64,000 bases of DNA from Notospermus geniculatus (GCA_002633025.1 NMRB01000606.1:219544-283543), one strand, 5' to 3'. Shown: positions 11,601-19,682, numbered from the stretch's first letter. Translations and numbers: made by a program. The notes: generated by a model not told the origin, from the letters alone.

Positions 11601-12289
11601 AACTAGATGTGGATACCGTCTGCACCTCATCGAAAAACAACAAAGGAGTCAAAGTTAGTGTCCGCACGCCCTGTCGCGAAAATCCAACTCCAAAAATCTA
11701 CCACAACAGCTTGCAAGTACATGAAGTCATCAGAGACGATCAACGCCCCATCAAATATTGGATCTGGACTCAGCCGAAAGTGTGCCTTTATCTCACGGAA
11801 CTCGCAAACGCACTTGACTCTGTCTGTAAGGACCACGAAAAAATTACTCACTGTCACTCACACCTCATATCATGTGTATTCGACTTGGACTCTAACGAAT
11901 TAGAACTGTACAACATGCCAACGCATAATAGTCAGCCAACTGTGATAAGGAAGTGTTTAGCTCACGTGAACATAACCCATGTGGAAGGGCACAGAGACAC
12001 TGCCACCCACGGCAAGCTAAGCAAACCATGCTCGCAAAAAAACTCAAACACGTTGCAAGTTTTATCTAACAGAGCAATTAACGCCAGACTAGAAGCTATT
12101 CTATGCAATGATGCAAATATCGAAAATATCGAAAAGAGACAGCATATAAATTCGAATCAATTTATTGTGATAGACTCAGACAGTGACAATGAACACGAAC
12201 AACAACAAAGACACCATGGTGCATTCAGTGGACTATTTACAAGTACTCCGCGTGTGAAGCAATCTAGACTGAATATTAATCAAAAATAG
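5690..12289 (+). CDS. Herpesvirus-type family B DNA polymerase catalytic subunit
   Basis: The product of 2199 residues is far longer than the ~1000-1250 of vertebrate herpesvirus polymerases. The 3'-5' exonuclease motifs are present: Exo I FDIET (~562), Exo II FNYAFD (~692) and Exo III YCALD (~1040). The polymerase motifs follow: motif A, degenerate as DATNQYP (Asp ~1152) just before NICMST; motif B KLNLNKIYG (~1257); motif C SDTDS (~1304-1308); and a KKNYCG tract (~1410). Between Exo II and Exo III lies a low-complexity insert of over 200 residues, basic and Ser-rich, with a nuclear-localisation-like KKRKL. About 700 unassigned residues follow the core and end in FIVIDSDSDNE, a SUMO-interaction-like motif. 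The enzyme would copy the viral genome in the nucleus. The start is the first ATG after a 219 bp divergent gap. All catalytic acidic residues appear present and no frame break is seen. Confidence 0.93.
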   Translation: MSALLHVNSSSGDDLPTISAVRSTKRRRYEISAHSKNNTAVLDDPQHEKWFNKLNKKDAHITSGLLTYRNVTQDAKSNNFMCPKQVMEKKVLEKCMAEKQSVDRNKLDSIYANWMLFENPLVFECVDLEDDIDNSLRCTKPLYILAYGRRRALYLAFKSKKIAAEFTLESKRAEFLNRLRELNKTTFAEVVDAKIAVVTPFKHACCGPIHALKLYSTGTGVSTWALKKVLEDEKWFSDHFFPDLHGSSIPNNDAFIAAKGTMPMSDMKIECEGESEINVKAMKCHDTKSTIVQTQEKHERTKFYESHVYYKDLDFVHGRRIELKHETQPETAKKLQNELKKKVCQFIGSRDIGSHKVYYDIDQDVIPDTLFREESSGETEEEFNERVNEFIREKHEELKAKDARYASEEIEKEKFVELLASIVIRYNIARNNLNSAQPISNVAHDDLFKWRRDIKEACVMPMFRGLKRLTDKEYASLIHACVCKAAKEKMLGKRLVVTDEIINLVRLQIIEVEYACRVEAKRFWRDRVMTELMSTDEAEAKQKETDKVAYDISSNDTYVLFDIETGAEFHKPVTHECDPVLCMSAVSFRNKPHNRNGTKSYLIDGYDNFVLIPPDIDEVVVNKIKSMHQSSELCERLVKHMQGDTNANRFVHKVDMNFSEGKNFRVHFFETELELLEHFMQFVRPFNAVMAFNYAFDISVVENRLLQCRGQPRNYIIDLQNGDQILNTKTELCFSHRFDSGSRVQYNVKHKDQKAKLKKRKDKQDDLDAKNLMAKNNSNMNRRSAGCLSGSVSRDSGVCSGSSRQPPVKKRKLLDWMLPAGEISSNSSHQYAESEISITSSQRSSKSGIRPKYKRKRRYSESCLASSMFSNTSSLDSDIDNLSLRDINVDDRYAEDDEKDGLGKVSTWLFQDPYEKEMQEQVPSVSELISRITTSRQQSLSPSSNPSSHNQNQNTNAATGTPVHDTTISMLGIFKHIKYFTSNHTMFIDEMKLVAKNSTGMTKLNSAAEKELGLKKKGDISYEQILPMFNRGELEPILEYCALDTLLCVFMFLKSEEEKFACCVQTKTGLHPRIIHEKSTVPLITALFAGPGGVWYDNCILPDVSTIKPDTSYMSKPNFEYNAFRDYEKLKYLGGTNGATVGVYLVPTATDDATNQYPREIMKWNICMSTIMTLAYIIRNNLVCGVDFTLNKETTVCEPINKVCSRIYARAKKENFHSYASSSCTDMLKERLHYKAKEAAETDPYKKRDYGNMQNSLKLNLNKIYGFLALFFCIVGGMICKAGRNGTKRVALMWKAAWNLNIINSDTDSAFPAYSKYCDFTKISIYTNYLRQKYAECFQTDAKANADTNQPENDKPLLGSEICKVQRPSSRLIVESMVTIMEKFLEKVNEGQAPAKFLLEKIFFAGTISMGKKNYCGPKAVYIGNPEKPFKVSFHIAGFDKSHYTKLRKVGVPVVLQLLWLQDVAGFLEFAKTLYGLSFVTILVEEILLTTRRDLCDQMDSCKAAVAACSGERDDSVIKRNAIERLDKVKNRLRQYIENENQEREKLTAGAITLGKEYIYGEEKVGDMQKCNTVSSKAAAIYCRSQGLPYSHAPLFIDVCRPCKGQISGGIEGALQTMYWDSPDAEKERKRKVELKKTNLANSKIKPSDQTRMDESILGGKEYRKTFTATEYKEAKKCLEKIKEMTKRRDAIGESTSKCEEMLEEMKYLEYAQNRGNPARIRREEQKKKRAMQFMDAYTPEKDSFPPALLDKDHALILPPEFDMSSDIDLKKAYFTFSIKTKHTDTDNRCYDLWALFTKLWCNFGSNSYRWCLIAGDKVHIIRCNADMEDVHSEIIGIEAESSSSVMLQPDDNSWINLGMGLRHYIGQKNSKPIQMDMFDYRKQTRSTPFIMDDIQGRSFVENVDSFCMNSRNTFAFTCNRDQLHSAVKNANQQYIEYRDKIASQSEKGRFKKKVYPIIQFSAHSVTNQVQLDVDTVCTSSKNNKGVKVSVRTPCRENPTPKIYHNSLQVHEVIRDDQRPIKYWIWTQPKVCLYLTELANALDSVCKDHEKITHCHSHLISCVFDLDSNELELYNMPTHNSQPTVIRKCLAHVNITHVEGHRDTATHGKLSKPCSQKNSNTLQVLSNRAINARLEAILCNDANIENIEKRQHINSNQFIVIDSDSDNEHEQQQRHHGAFSGLFTSTPRVKQSRLNINQK

Positions 12290-12475
12290 TTGTAACCATT
12301 CATCGGCCATCTTAACACTACATGTATATCCCTAACATCCGTATTCTCTCCTCACATTATCCCCCCCCCTTATGCCCGGTGAGGAAACCGGCCGTTTTTC
12401 TATATAACTCTATGGAAAACATGCCGAGACGCCGTACACACTTTGGACATTTTGTGTACCGCGTCTATTTTTGGG
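12288..12475. repeat. Inverted repeat arm, partner 13560-13735
   Basis: The sequence after the polymerase stop, including the C-run TATCCCCCCCCCTTATG, reappears inverted at 13560-13735, where a G-run takes its place. The arms are about 85% alike by eye and enclose the small ORF at 12594 and the direct repeat. Each arm ends in a hairpin of the GCCGTACAC...GTGTA type (12427-12466 and 13574-13613). Confidence 0.85.
12427..12466. repeat. Hairpin, GACGCCGTACAC family
   Basis: Thirteen-base arms (12427-12439 and 12454-12466, one mismatch) enclose an A/T-rich loop ending CATTTT. The same stem and loop design recurs at 13278-13343, 13574-13613 and 48800-48866. Confidence 0.8.
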
Positions 12476-12593
12476 GTTTTACTACCTCGAACATGATAAG
12501 ATTTGGCATAGACGTGCAATTCAGGGTGCTGTGTCAAATGGTGTTGGTTTGAAAACGATCAAATAATTTTTTTTGGGTATAATTAAGGGTTTA

Positions 12594-12797
12594 ATGAGAT
12601 TCAATCTAACGGAATTTAATATTGTCCTGGCAAAAATCGGACTAATATCCGGAGACGATGAGAAAACACTGGTCGAGAGGTATGGAATGCGTTTTACCGA
12701 AATGGAAAATGGAGAGGGACATATGGTGTGTCCGTCGCAACTGCTACAGACTCACGAAGATAGTGGTGATGAGGAGGACTTTGTACTTGAATTTTGA
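12594..12797 (+). CDS. Small acidic viral ORF, uncertain
   Basis: The 67-codon frame runs from ATG at 12594 to TGA at 12797. Its C-terminus is strongly acidic (HEDSGDEEDFVLEF) and it is followed by AATAAA at 12833. Residues 8-15 are encoded by AATATTGTCCTGGCAAAA, which is also the core of a dispersed non-coding repeat (13356, 16425-16545, 48877). So either the repeat descends from this gene or the frame is a chance reading of a repeat. It is unrecognised. It lies inside the repeat-rich segment between the polymerase and the direct repeat. Confidence 0.35.
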   Translation: MRFNLTEFNIVLAKIGLISGDDEKTLVERYGMRFTEMENGEGHMVCPSQLLQTHEDSGDEEDFVLEF

Positions 12798-12832
12798 AAT
12801 GCACACTCGAAGCATGTATATAAATTCTGTAT

Positions 12833-13498
12833 AATAAATCTTCAATGTATTATAAATCAATGATTTTTGTTTTTTGTACGATCGGTTGCTTTATCCACCT
12901 CACAAATTTCTCTTTCCACCAAGTATATAACAAAGGTATCCTTGAGTTTTTCACCATACAGAACGATGATCAAGTTTTGACAGAAAAATTGCACGTTTAT
13001 ATTACTATATTTATAAGTACAATTATGTGTATCGTAACTTCCGTTAAAAACCATCATTTTTTATAATGATGATGTCATCATGACTCATACTAATTAACAT
13101 AATTAACGTAATCAATATTCAATCAATAATCCAACACCCACCCATAAGCTTTATCATATCCATAACGCCCGCTTACTACACACGCCTTTTTGTTTTGCCA
13201 GCATAGAGGCGCATACTATATGGACATTTTTGTGCTATTTTTAGAACAGCGCAATGGAAAAATGTATTGCAACTTTGTAACTTCCGTTAAAGACACCCTA
13301 CACGTTTTGATCATTTTGTGTAGGGTGTCTCAACCCGGAAGTTAAGATTTTCTAATATTGTCCTGGCAAAAATCAGACTTAGAAATTTCTCTAATGTTGT
13401 CCTGACAAAAGTTGGACTTGGAAAATTTTAGACATTCCGTAACCTCAAAACCCCCAAAAACTGCTAATTACCCCCGAAAAAATTATCGAATCGCTTCT
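12833..13498 (+). repeat. Left copy of ~0.7 kb direct repeat
   Basis: From AATAAATCTTCAATG to ATTATCGAATCGCTTCT this segment matches 48359-49135 in the same orientation with few changes. It holds several AACTTCCG/CGGAAGTT motifs, the large hairpin at 13278-13343 and two TGTCCTGGCAAAA-type repeats. Both copies keep a minus-strand frame open (66 codons at 12857-13057, 80 at 48383-48625), but it runs through an ETS-type motif and I do not call it a gene. Direct copies at two places suggest viral terminal or internal repeats. Confidence 0.92.
13278..13343. repeat. Large hairpin with ETS-type arms (candidate origin element)
   Basis: The left arm reads TAACTTCCGTTAAAGACACC then CTACAC. A 13-base A/T-rich loop follows, then GTGTAGGGTGTCTCAACCCGG with AAGTTA. 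The inner 12-base stem is perfect; the outer stem brings AACTTCCG against CGGAAGTT. The right direct repeat copy keeps the same fold at 48800-48866. A long palindrome with an A/T-rich centre is the usual form of herpesvirus lytic origins, but no binding protein can be shown here. Confidence 0.6.
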
Positions 13499-13971
13499 TC
13501 CATCCAGAATATGTTTGAGAACACATAAACACACATCATTGCCAAATTTCATCAACTTTGAACCTCTGAAATAAGATGCCGTACACAAAAAGACCAAAGT
13601 GTGTATGGCGTCTTGGCCTGTTTTCTATAGTGTTGTATAGGAAAATGGGCCGTTTCCTACCCACCCATAAGGGGGGGGGTAATGTGAGGGGAGAGTACGG
13701 AAGTTAGGGATATTATGAATGGTTACAATTATTGATTTATAATACCTTTAATATAGATAATGATATTGATTAATTATGTTAATTAGTATGAGTCGTTACA
13801 TTACAAAGTGTACACTATAACGGAAGTTACAAGTATACATTTATATACATCTAACAAACATAACAAAAATAATATGTTAAAGAGATGCAGTAGTAATTAT
13901 TCCCAACCAAAAGTGATGAAATATCCAGAAATCCACCTTGGCAGTCTTCACGGACACCAAGTGTTGATGAG

Positions 13972-14148
13972 ATGTTAACAGATATTTGCCGATGGAGAAA
14001 CGAAGGTGTTATTCTGCGTCAAAATGACATAGAAGACCTAACAAACGAATACATTGTACATATTTCAGTTCACGAAGATATTGGTCTTCAAACTAAAGAA
14101 GAGCTTGTTCAGGCAAAAAATGGATTGAATATTATTCCATACGTATAA
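13972..14148 (+). CDS. 58-codon ORF fragment, unrecognised
   Basis: An ATG at 13972 begins 58 codons to a TAA at 14146-14148. The frame is open about 24 codons further upstream without an ATG, and the translation looks protein-like throughout (for example DICRWRNEGVILRQND and TKEELVQAKNG). This suggests the 3' end of a gene cut by rearrangement, since the sequence lies between the direct and inverted repeats. I recognise no family. Confidence 0.3.
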   Translation: MLTDICRWRNEGVILRQNDIEDLTNEYIVHISVHEDIGLQTKEELVQAKNGLNIIPYV

Positions 14149-14194
14149 GTGTATTTCTCGTATTCCACCTAGTGGAATACGGCAGTGTGTATTC

Positions 14195-14728
14195 CACTCT
14201 CGGTATATTTCATTTCTTCCATTTTCGCAGTTTTTGTATTGATTTCTTGTATATTCTTGTATTCTTGCAGTCTCGCAGAGCCTACCAACAGTCCGCACAA
14301 ATTTCTTCGCCAGTGTGTCCGCAAGCAACAAGACTTAGCTTTACATACTGTCCAAATTTGCCACTTTTGTCAGGGTTGTCTCCGAGTCCTATCTTTGTCT
14401 ATTTTCCCAGAAAACGTAACAAAAGTGAACAAACACACTGCTCTCAATAGTTAGAGTCCACAAGAGTTCACACTTTCACAGAGTGTAACAAACTGGACAA
14501 TTACAAATAAACTGGTGGTAGTGGACTTGTAAATTCGTATGGGGAGCCCAGTGTACCCGATCCAGATCCTCCTCCTGTTCCAGCTCCCGCTCCTGCTCCT
14601 GTTCCACCACTTACACCACCTGCTCTTTTACCTTTGCCCTTTTCTTGTGCCTCTGTAGTGGCCTTGGAAATCTCTTTCGCTAATTGCACTGTGTAGAATT
14701 GTCTCTCTGCTGCCCTTAACCTCTTATT
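14195..14728. repeat. Left arm of long inverted repeat (partner 45131-45643)
   Basis: The 534 bp here are the reverse complement of 45131-45643, with small insertions and substitutions. The arm carries the last ~72 codons of the 978-residue gene and the upstream region plus the first few codons of the 727-residue gene. Both genes are complete only at the right arm. The arms bound ~30.4 kb of sequence, as IR/TR repeats bound a unique segment in herpesviruses. Next to the left end lies a perfect palindrome, GTATTCCAC-CTA-GTGGAATAC, at 14160-14180. Confidence 0.93.
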
Positions 14729-14788
14729 GATTCGACAAATGTGACAAAGTTTGAACTTTCTGAAGTCCTTCGTCATCCTCATCATCAA
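14501..14788 (-). pseudogene. Truncated 3' copy of the 978-residue viral gene
   Basis: From the inverted repeat boundary at 14728 down to the stop at 14501 this frame repeats the C-terminus of the gene at 42422-45358 (from NKRLRAAERQFY to PPVYL). The first 20 codons (14788-14729) come from unrelated sequence outside the repeat, so the frame is probably a by-product of the duplication. Expression is not excluded, because the adjacent minus-strand gene reads towards it. Confidence 0.75.
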
Positions 14789-15518
14789 CTTCCCACAAAC
14801 AATTACTGTCCATCACACGTTTTAATTGCAAGTCCGAATATTTATCAATTCTCGCATCGGCAAAATACAATTCGTGCATCGTGAAATGAAACTTGTTACT
14901 ACAATAATTACCCCCTTTAGAGGTTTTTATGTCCGAGAGTAGAACCTCCATAAGGTACGACACGTAGAAGCCACCCATTGTGTCATTGTTATCGCTCACT
15001 TGCGCAACACTAGTGCAGTACCTCCACCGTTTCTTGGATCGTTTCTGGTGTATAATGCGTTTGACAATGTTAGTGGCTTTTTCATGAGAAGAGCACGGAT
15101 TTTTACCGAAGACATACACATTGATCATGTGGAAGTCATTGTTTACGTGCACAAGTATGTATTCCACAGATGGCGAATCTTCAGTGACCTCAACATCGCA
15201 GATACACGTAAAAAACACGTGTTCGAAATTCTCGCCTGTGTGAATGGAGTTCGTTTTCAAAAGCTGGTTGTAATCCACAGTTTTTAGTCTTTGCACGGTA
15301 GAGTTCGGGTAGTTTACCCACACGGAACTACACGCAAGGTCGCACATAATATCCAGAGTCTTGTTCGTGCAGGTATACAAGTTGTTGTAGAAAGGCATCA
15401 GATCTCGCTGTTCCACTTCGAAACAGTTGCCGTTCTTATTGTAGGCGGCTCTCTTTCCACAATTGGTTATTTCCTCGAGCATGGTGGCGTGTTGGGAGAT
15501 TTGATATTTATGAATCAT
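14724..15518 (-). CDS. Viral protein of 264 residues, unrecognised
   Basis: This intact frame ends exactly at the inverted repeat boundary, so its last residues may have been set by the rearrangement. It is Cys-rich in the first half (CDLACSS, FFTCICDVEV), mixed alpha/beta in pattern, with an acidic stretch EVDDEDDEG near the end. A second possible start (MLEEITNC) is at 15482. It reads in the same direction as the genes at 15648 and 16574. A GTAATT just before the stop of the upstream gene and several AG sites before this ATG leave open that the two frames are exons of one spliced gene. No family recognised. Confidence 0.6.
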   Translation of the reverse strand: MIHKYQISQHATMLEEITNCGKRAAYNKNGNCFEVEQRDLMPFYNNLYTCTNKTLDIMCDLACSSVWVNYPNSTVQRLKTVDYNQLLKTNSIHTGENFEHVFFTCICDVEVTEDSPSVEYILVHVNNDFHMINVYVFGKNPCSSHEKATNIVKRIIHQKRSKKRWRYCTSVAQVSDNNDTMGGFYVSYLMEVLLSDIKTSKGGNYCSNKFHFTMHELYFADARIDKYSDLQLKRVMDSNCLWEVDDEDDEGLQKVQTLSHLSNQ

Positions 15519-15647
15519 CTTTGGCGACTTTTCAAACGGTGTATCTCAAAAGATAAAATGTCGAAAGAATGTATTAGAAACATGAATACATGGATAGGAC
15601 ATGGGCATGCAGGGTGGGGAGGATATAAAATTAAAATTAAAATTAAA

Positions 15648-16268
15648 TTAAAATTCATAATTACCTTTTAGGAGAAGTGTCATCTTCAGTATGTCTTCTG
15701 CTCTAGAGATGCCTCCAAGATAGCCCATGGTCAGGATGAGTGACGCAGATAAGAATCCATCACACATGGCAAATTCTCTAAACTCCTTCACCAATAGTCT
15801 GATCATCTCGTCGCAGAAAGTGTGTTTAGGTCCCAGTTTCATCAGGCAGATGTTATATCCAGCGTCAATTTGAAGAGCGCGTGATGATTTGCGCTCAAGG
15901 CACAGAGAACACAGTTTATTGAAGAAATAGCTCTTTGGTGTACTCAGATTTGAGAAAATCTCATTTAGGTACTCTCTCATGTCCCTGATATCTGAGGGTC
16001 TGACTTCCACCTCCTCTTCCTCTTCGATCATGTCCAGATCATCGAACATAGGAGGTGGATTATTATTCTCATCCTCTTGCAAAGAAGTGCAGCTGTCATC
16101 TTCAATGCAACGGTCTTTGTCATAGCCACTATCGGCGGTACACTGAGTTTGAACAGATAACGGTGACATTATATCAACCGGGTAGTTAAAATCCGCAAAC
16201 ACATCGGCCGGGTTAAATTGATGTGAATCCAAATCGGGTAATTCGTCTGTATCCATACCTATATCCAT
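15648..16268 (-). CDS. Acidic activator-like viral protein, 206 residues
   Basis: The N-terminal half is acidic with spaced hydrophobic residues (DELPDLDS, DVFADFNY, MFDDLDMIEEEEE), typical of transcription activation regions. The C-terminal half (residues ~105-206) is a compact helical domain with several Cys (CSLCLERK). The gene follows another acidic activator-like gene (16574-17581) on the same strand, and both carry an L-P-D-L element. A role in regulating viral transcription is an inference from composition. The last codons overlap an AATTTT microsatellite (15628-15660), so the C-terminus may vary or be replaced by splicing. An upstream minus-strand TATA-like TTTATACA lies near 16380. 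Confidence 0.6.
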   Translation of the reverse strand: MDIGMDTDELPDLDSHQFNPADVFADFNYPVDIMSPLSVQTQCTADSGYDKDRCIEDDSCTSLQEDENNNPPPMFDDLDMIEEEEEVEVRPSDIRDMREYLNEIFSNLSTPKSYFFNKLCSLCLERKSSRALQIDAGYNICLMKLGPKHTFCDEMIRLLVKEFREFAMCDGFLSASLILTMGYLGGISRAEDILKMTLLLKGNYEF

Positions 16269-16424
16269 GGCTGGGCTGATCTTGGCTGGCTAGCGTAGCG
16301 AAGTGACAAAGCGAATGTTTGGATACGATGTTCAGGTTCAGTGTGATAAGGAGAAATGAGTGCAAGCCCACTATCCCTAATGTATAAATTGTGCAAATAT
16401 GTGTGACAATGATAGCATTTCCCG

Positions 16425-16545
16425 TTCTAATGTCATCCTGGCAAAAATCGGACTTGGGGAAAATTTTCTAATGTCATCCTGACAAAATCTATCCTGACAA
16501 AAATTCTAATATTGTCTTGGCAAAAATTGAACTTTGAAATAATTA
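16425..16545. repeat. Cluster of TGTCCTGGCAAAA-type dispersed repeats
   Basis: Three to four degenerate copies of a ~38 bp unit (CTAAT-GTCATCCTGGCAAAAATCGG-ACTTGG) lie head to tail between two viral genes. The same unit is found at about 12618, 13356-13430 and 48877-49050. It is an intergenic viral repeat of unknown use. Confidence 0.8.
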
Positions 16546-16573
16546 GAGTATACAGTTAGACATTTATTTGGAA

Positions 16574-17581
16574 TCACTCGCTTTCAAGACCACTGTCATA
16601 CTCAAAGTCGTCGAATGGGAAAAGATTGCCAAATCCTGGGCTTCGTGAAATAGGAGATAGAGGCATAGGTATACTGTCTTCAAACTTTTCATAACACCGT
16701 AAATCGGGTAGTTTATCTAAATCGTCCAAGTCCATTTCTTGTTCAATTTCAGGCTCAAATTTGACTTCAATTTGTTCGCATACGCTACGTGTTCTATTCC
16801 TTTCGCAACATGACGCAGGGGGTGTATCCAAATCTGATGATTGACTGTTCACTGGCTCTACAACTGGCACTGGTAAGATATTAATGTCATATAGTTCACT
16901 GAGAGACGGTGTGTGAAAATCCAAGTCACTTTGGTAAAAAAACGAAGAGTTGAGACAGTCTGTTTCATGATGCGATTCTGTCTCTGGTACTTGTACGGAT
17001 GCTGCAGAATCTATATCGAAGTGTTCCATAATTTGATTAAATGTGTCTATATCGAAATCAAAATCATCGTCAACCGTCATTTCCTGTGAGCCTAGCATTG
17101 GAAAATGGTCCATTTCCATTTCGATATCTCTTTCCTTCGCAGATTCGCTTTCCTTTTGGTCCAATTTTAGTTGGGCAATATGCGCAGCTACACCTTCATC
17201 TTCAGTCATGATTGTAGTCTGCTTAGTCTGCTGAGTTTGTTTGATCGCCGGTGGTTCATCTTCATCGCTGTCCAGCGTTTCAATTTCCTCGCCTTTGGAA
17301 TTTACCAACACGATTTCGCATTCTGGATTTTTAACGTTATCAAATTTCTGTTTTTTAGACGAACGTTGAGTGGGTGGTAGTGGACTAGTCTCTGGCTCTG
17401 CTGATGGTTCTGCTGATGCCACATTAATATACTTTGGTAGGTAAATGTCCAGGAAACAATTTAATTCGTTAAAAAACATGGCCTGTTCGTAATCTTTATT
17501 GTTCGTGGGTACTTGCGAACACGCACGGTGCGGCCTTTTCAAACTATTTTTGTGTTTTCGCAATATATTCGGCCTCCTCAT
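16574..17581 (-). CDS. Acidic transactivator-like protein with DSGxxS degron
   Basis: The 335-residue frame is intact. A short basic N-terminus (RRPNILRKHKNSLKRPHR) could be a nuclear signal. Residues ~88-108 include CEIVLVNS and ETLDSDEDE, a SUMO-interaction-like arrangement. Residues ~165-335 are acidic with regularly spaced Phe, Leu and Ile (DDDFDFDIDTFNQIMEHFDID, EMDLDDLDKLPDL), the hallmark of strong activation domains. The last residues, DDFEYDSGLESE, match the beta-TrCP phosphodegron DSGxxS, which would couple phosphorylation to proteasomal turnover. It is likely a regulatory protein of viral transcription, by composition rather than homology. The host transposon island begins about 215 bp upstream of its start. 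Confidence 0.6.
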   Translation of the reverse strand: MRRPNILRKHKNSLKRPHRACSQVPTNNKDYEQAMFFNELNCFLDIYLPKYINVASAEPSAEPETSPLPPTQRSSKKQKFDNVKNPECEIVLVNSKGEEIETLDSDEDEPPAIKQTQQTKQTTIMTEDEGVAAHIAQLKLDQKESESAKERDIEMEMDHFPMLGSQEMTVDDDFDFDIDTFNQIMEHFDIDSAASVQVPETESHHETDCLNSSFFYQSDLDFHTPSLSELYDINILPVPVVEPVNSQSSDLDTPPASCCERNRTRSVCEQIEVKFEPEIEQEMDLDDLDKLPDLRCYEKFEDSIPMPLSPISRSPGFGNLFPFDDFEYDSGLESE

Positions 17582-17983
17582 TGTAATGGTTCACAGTTGT
17601 GCTAGAACTGAAATGCAGAAAAGTCGGACACTGTCCAAATTAAATAGTCTTGCAGCAGACAGGAAATGGGGTTTCATTGTCGGAAATGTTGGACCCTGGT
17701 GACAAATGACAAATGTAAAACTGTTGCCAAACTTTAGCCTACATGTAAGTGTTGTATGTTGGAGTTTGTGTTATAAATGCCCGACCTTCGCAACCCTTTA
17801 AATTTCGGTACGTGATAAACCTTGGAAACAGTGGAACCTTGGAAACACTGGCAAAATTGCTGAAAACACTAAAATAAATCAATAAGAATTAAAGCTTATT
17901 AATCGTACTGTCATGTTAGTAGATTAGCTGTTTAAATGCGTCCCTAAGTAACGAAAATAAAAAATACCACATGGCACCACGTT

Positions 17984-18312
17984 TAGCGTGTTCGGAAATC
18001 TTCCCCGAGGAAATTTCTTCCCCGAGCCTGGGGGAATGTTGTGAGCATGCCCAGTGAAGGCGAAATGCCGAACGATATTTGCGCTTCCTCGGGGAAAGGT
18101 ACTACTGTGAGTTGCAGTCGTCAAAAATGCCACGTTTAGCCAATCAGCAGGCCAGAATGGAAAGAAAACGAAATGCATGCCGGGAGTTTCCCCAAGTGTC
18201 GGCGACTCGCTCACTTCGGCCAGGCTCGAGGAAGCCTGGGCAGCCTGCCAAATACCTTACCGAACGCCCTCCCGCTTCCCGAGCTTCCCCGAGGAAGCTT
18301 TCCGAACACGCT
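17984..18312. mobile_element. Short inverted-repeat element nested in the island
   Basis: AGCGTGTTCGGAAATCTTCC at the left is matched by its inverse GGAAGCTTTCCGAACACGCT at the right, with further imperfect pairing of CCCCGAG-rich tracts. No coding capacity is seen. Confidence 0.7.
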
Positions 18313-18633
18313 ATGGTTGGTTTGGATTCCATGTTTTGCAGTAACCTAATTTCTTACCTCGTCCCATGCAGAGCCACAATGTTCCAAGGTCCCACAATCC
18401 ACTGTTTAGCATGTTTAGGGAAGGAATTCAACATTGCCCTTAATGCTGTAGAAATGCAATCATAATCATATCATATGAAATGCACAGGAAAACAGAAATG
18501 GGACACTGACATATCTATCGTCTGGTATCAAACTTACATTGTATGGAGGGTGAGAGGCGGTCAACCTCAAAAGATGACATGGTGTGTTTTTCTTCTGAGG
18601 ATGGCCTAATTTAGTTTGGCATCTCACATGTGT

Positions 18634-19524
18634 CACGCGAATTTTTTTTTCACACCAGGCTACGCCATCTTGGTTTCCATATTTGGCACCCATTCTTCAT
18701 AATTTATTCCGCATAGAATGTACTGTACGTATAGACATGGCAGGTTTCAGCGTGTGCTTGATGCAGCAGGTGAACGAGGTTTAACCTTCATAATCTCCAT
18801 TTGGGCACCTTGTTCCTAGGTGCTCTGAACGGAGTTTGCAACGCATCACTGTGCTACCGCGCTCCGCCACAATCATGACAAAGACTAGAGTCAGCGCGGG
18901 AAATTTAGAAGTCCGTTGCTGATAAACAAGGGACTTGCTGCCGGTGTGAAGGGAAAGAATGTCCTAGGAAAAACTGTCCTGGGAACAAAAGATCCTATTG
19001 TTACATTTTAATCTCTGGCGATTGGTTTCTATACCCATGCCGCTTATTCCGTCACTCAACAATAGAAGTGGACACTTTTACCGGGGGACACACTGCTAGA
19101 CCGGACGCAGCAAAGGCTAGATCAAAACAGGTGTGAAAGGAATCCAGGTCCCTTGGCCTGTGTATCATGATATACAAGAAGCATGACATACATGAGAAGA
19201 TAAGGCCTACATTTGCAATACATGTGTTGCCCTACATAGCAGACAAACAACAAGCTCCCGCGATAATTTGCGCGCTAAAACAAAAGAAACGTGCCAGTCA
19301 GAGCAAAGTGCAAACCGCCATGAAAAAAGCACCTGGGAACGTGGTACCTAATCTTTGTTATCATGGTAAACCTCGTTCGCCAACTTCGTTCCACGAACAG
19401 GCATGGTATAATACATCTATGCGGGGAATTCCCAAACATCATTCACCGAATAAATTATGAAGAATTACGCCAAATATGGAAACCAAGATGGCGTAGCCTG
19501 GTGTGAAAAAAAAATTCGCATGTG
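18634..19524. mobile_element. Nested 0.9 kb inverted-repeat element
   Basis: Arms of about 80 bp (18634-18712, 19446-19524) are nearly perfect, including an unbroken run of nine A or T followed by CACACCAGGCTACGCC. Imperfect pairing continues inward (GAACGAGGTTTA). The interior has no convincing gene. Confidence 0.8.
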
Positions 19525-19682
19525 TCACTGCATACCAGCATTCTCAATCTCGGTACCAGGCTTAATTTATTACTAAAAAGCGAAATATCTAATGGCACTT
19601 CGTAGACTCGTTCCAAGGTTTTCTGACTCTTTCCAAGGTTTCACTGTTTCCAAGGTTAATTACATACCTTAAATTTCAAAGT

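Larger units (their letters stand above)
17797..19678. mobile_element. Host transposon island with CCTTGGAAACAGTG terminal inverted repeats
   Basis: The ends (17797-17850 and 19625-19678) are inverted copies sharing AACCTTGGAAACAGTG-AACCTTGGAAA. Inside are a second element with ~80 bp inverted arms (18634-18712 and 19446-19524, CACACCAGGCTACGCCATC) and a ~330 bp element with AGCGTGTTCGGAAA arms (17984-18312). No transposase frame is seen, so these are non-autonomous. The right end stops five bases before the stop codon of the viral gene at 19683, and the left end is outside the gene at 17581. The island therefore sits cleanly between two viral genes. Confidence 0.85.

Noticed and set aside
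12857-13057. Minus-strand ORF conserved in both direct repeat copies (also 48383-48625)
   Set aside because: The frame passes through the ETS-type repeat, and the near identity of the two copies explains its preservation without selection for protein.
15648-16268. Bcl-2-like protein (helical C-terminus with a hydrophobic helix)
   Set aside because: No BH1-like NWGR motif or clear BH3 is visible.
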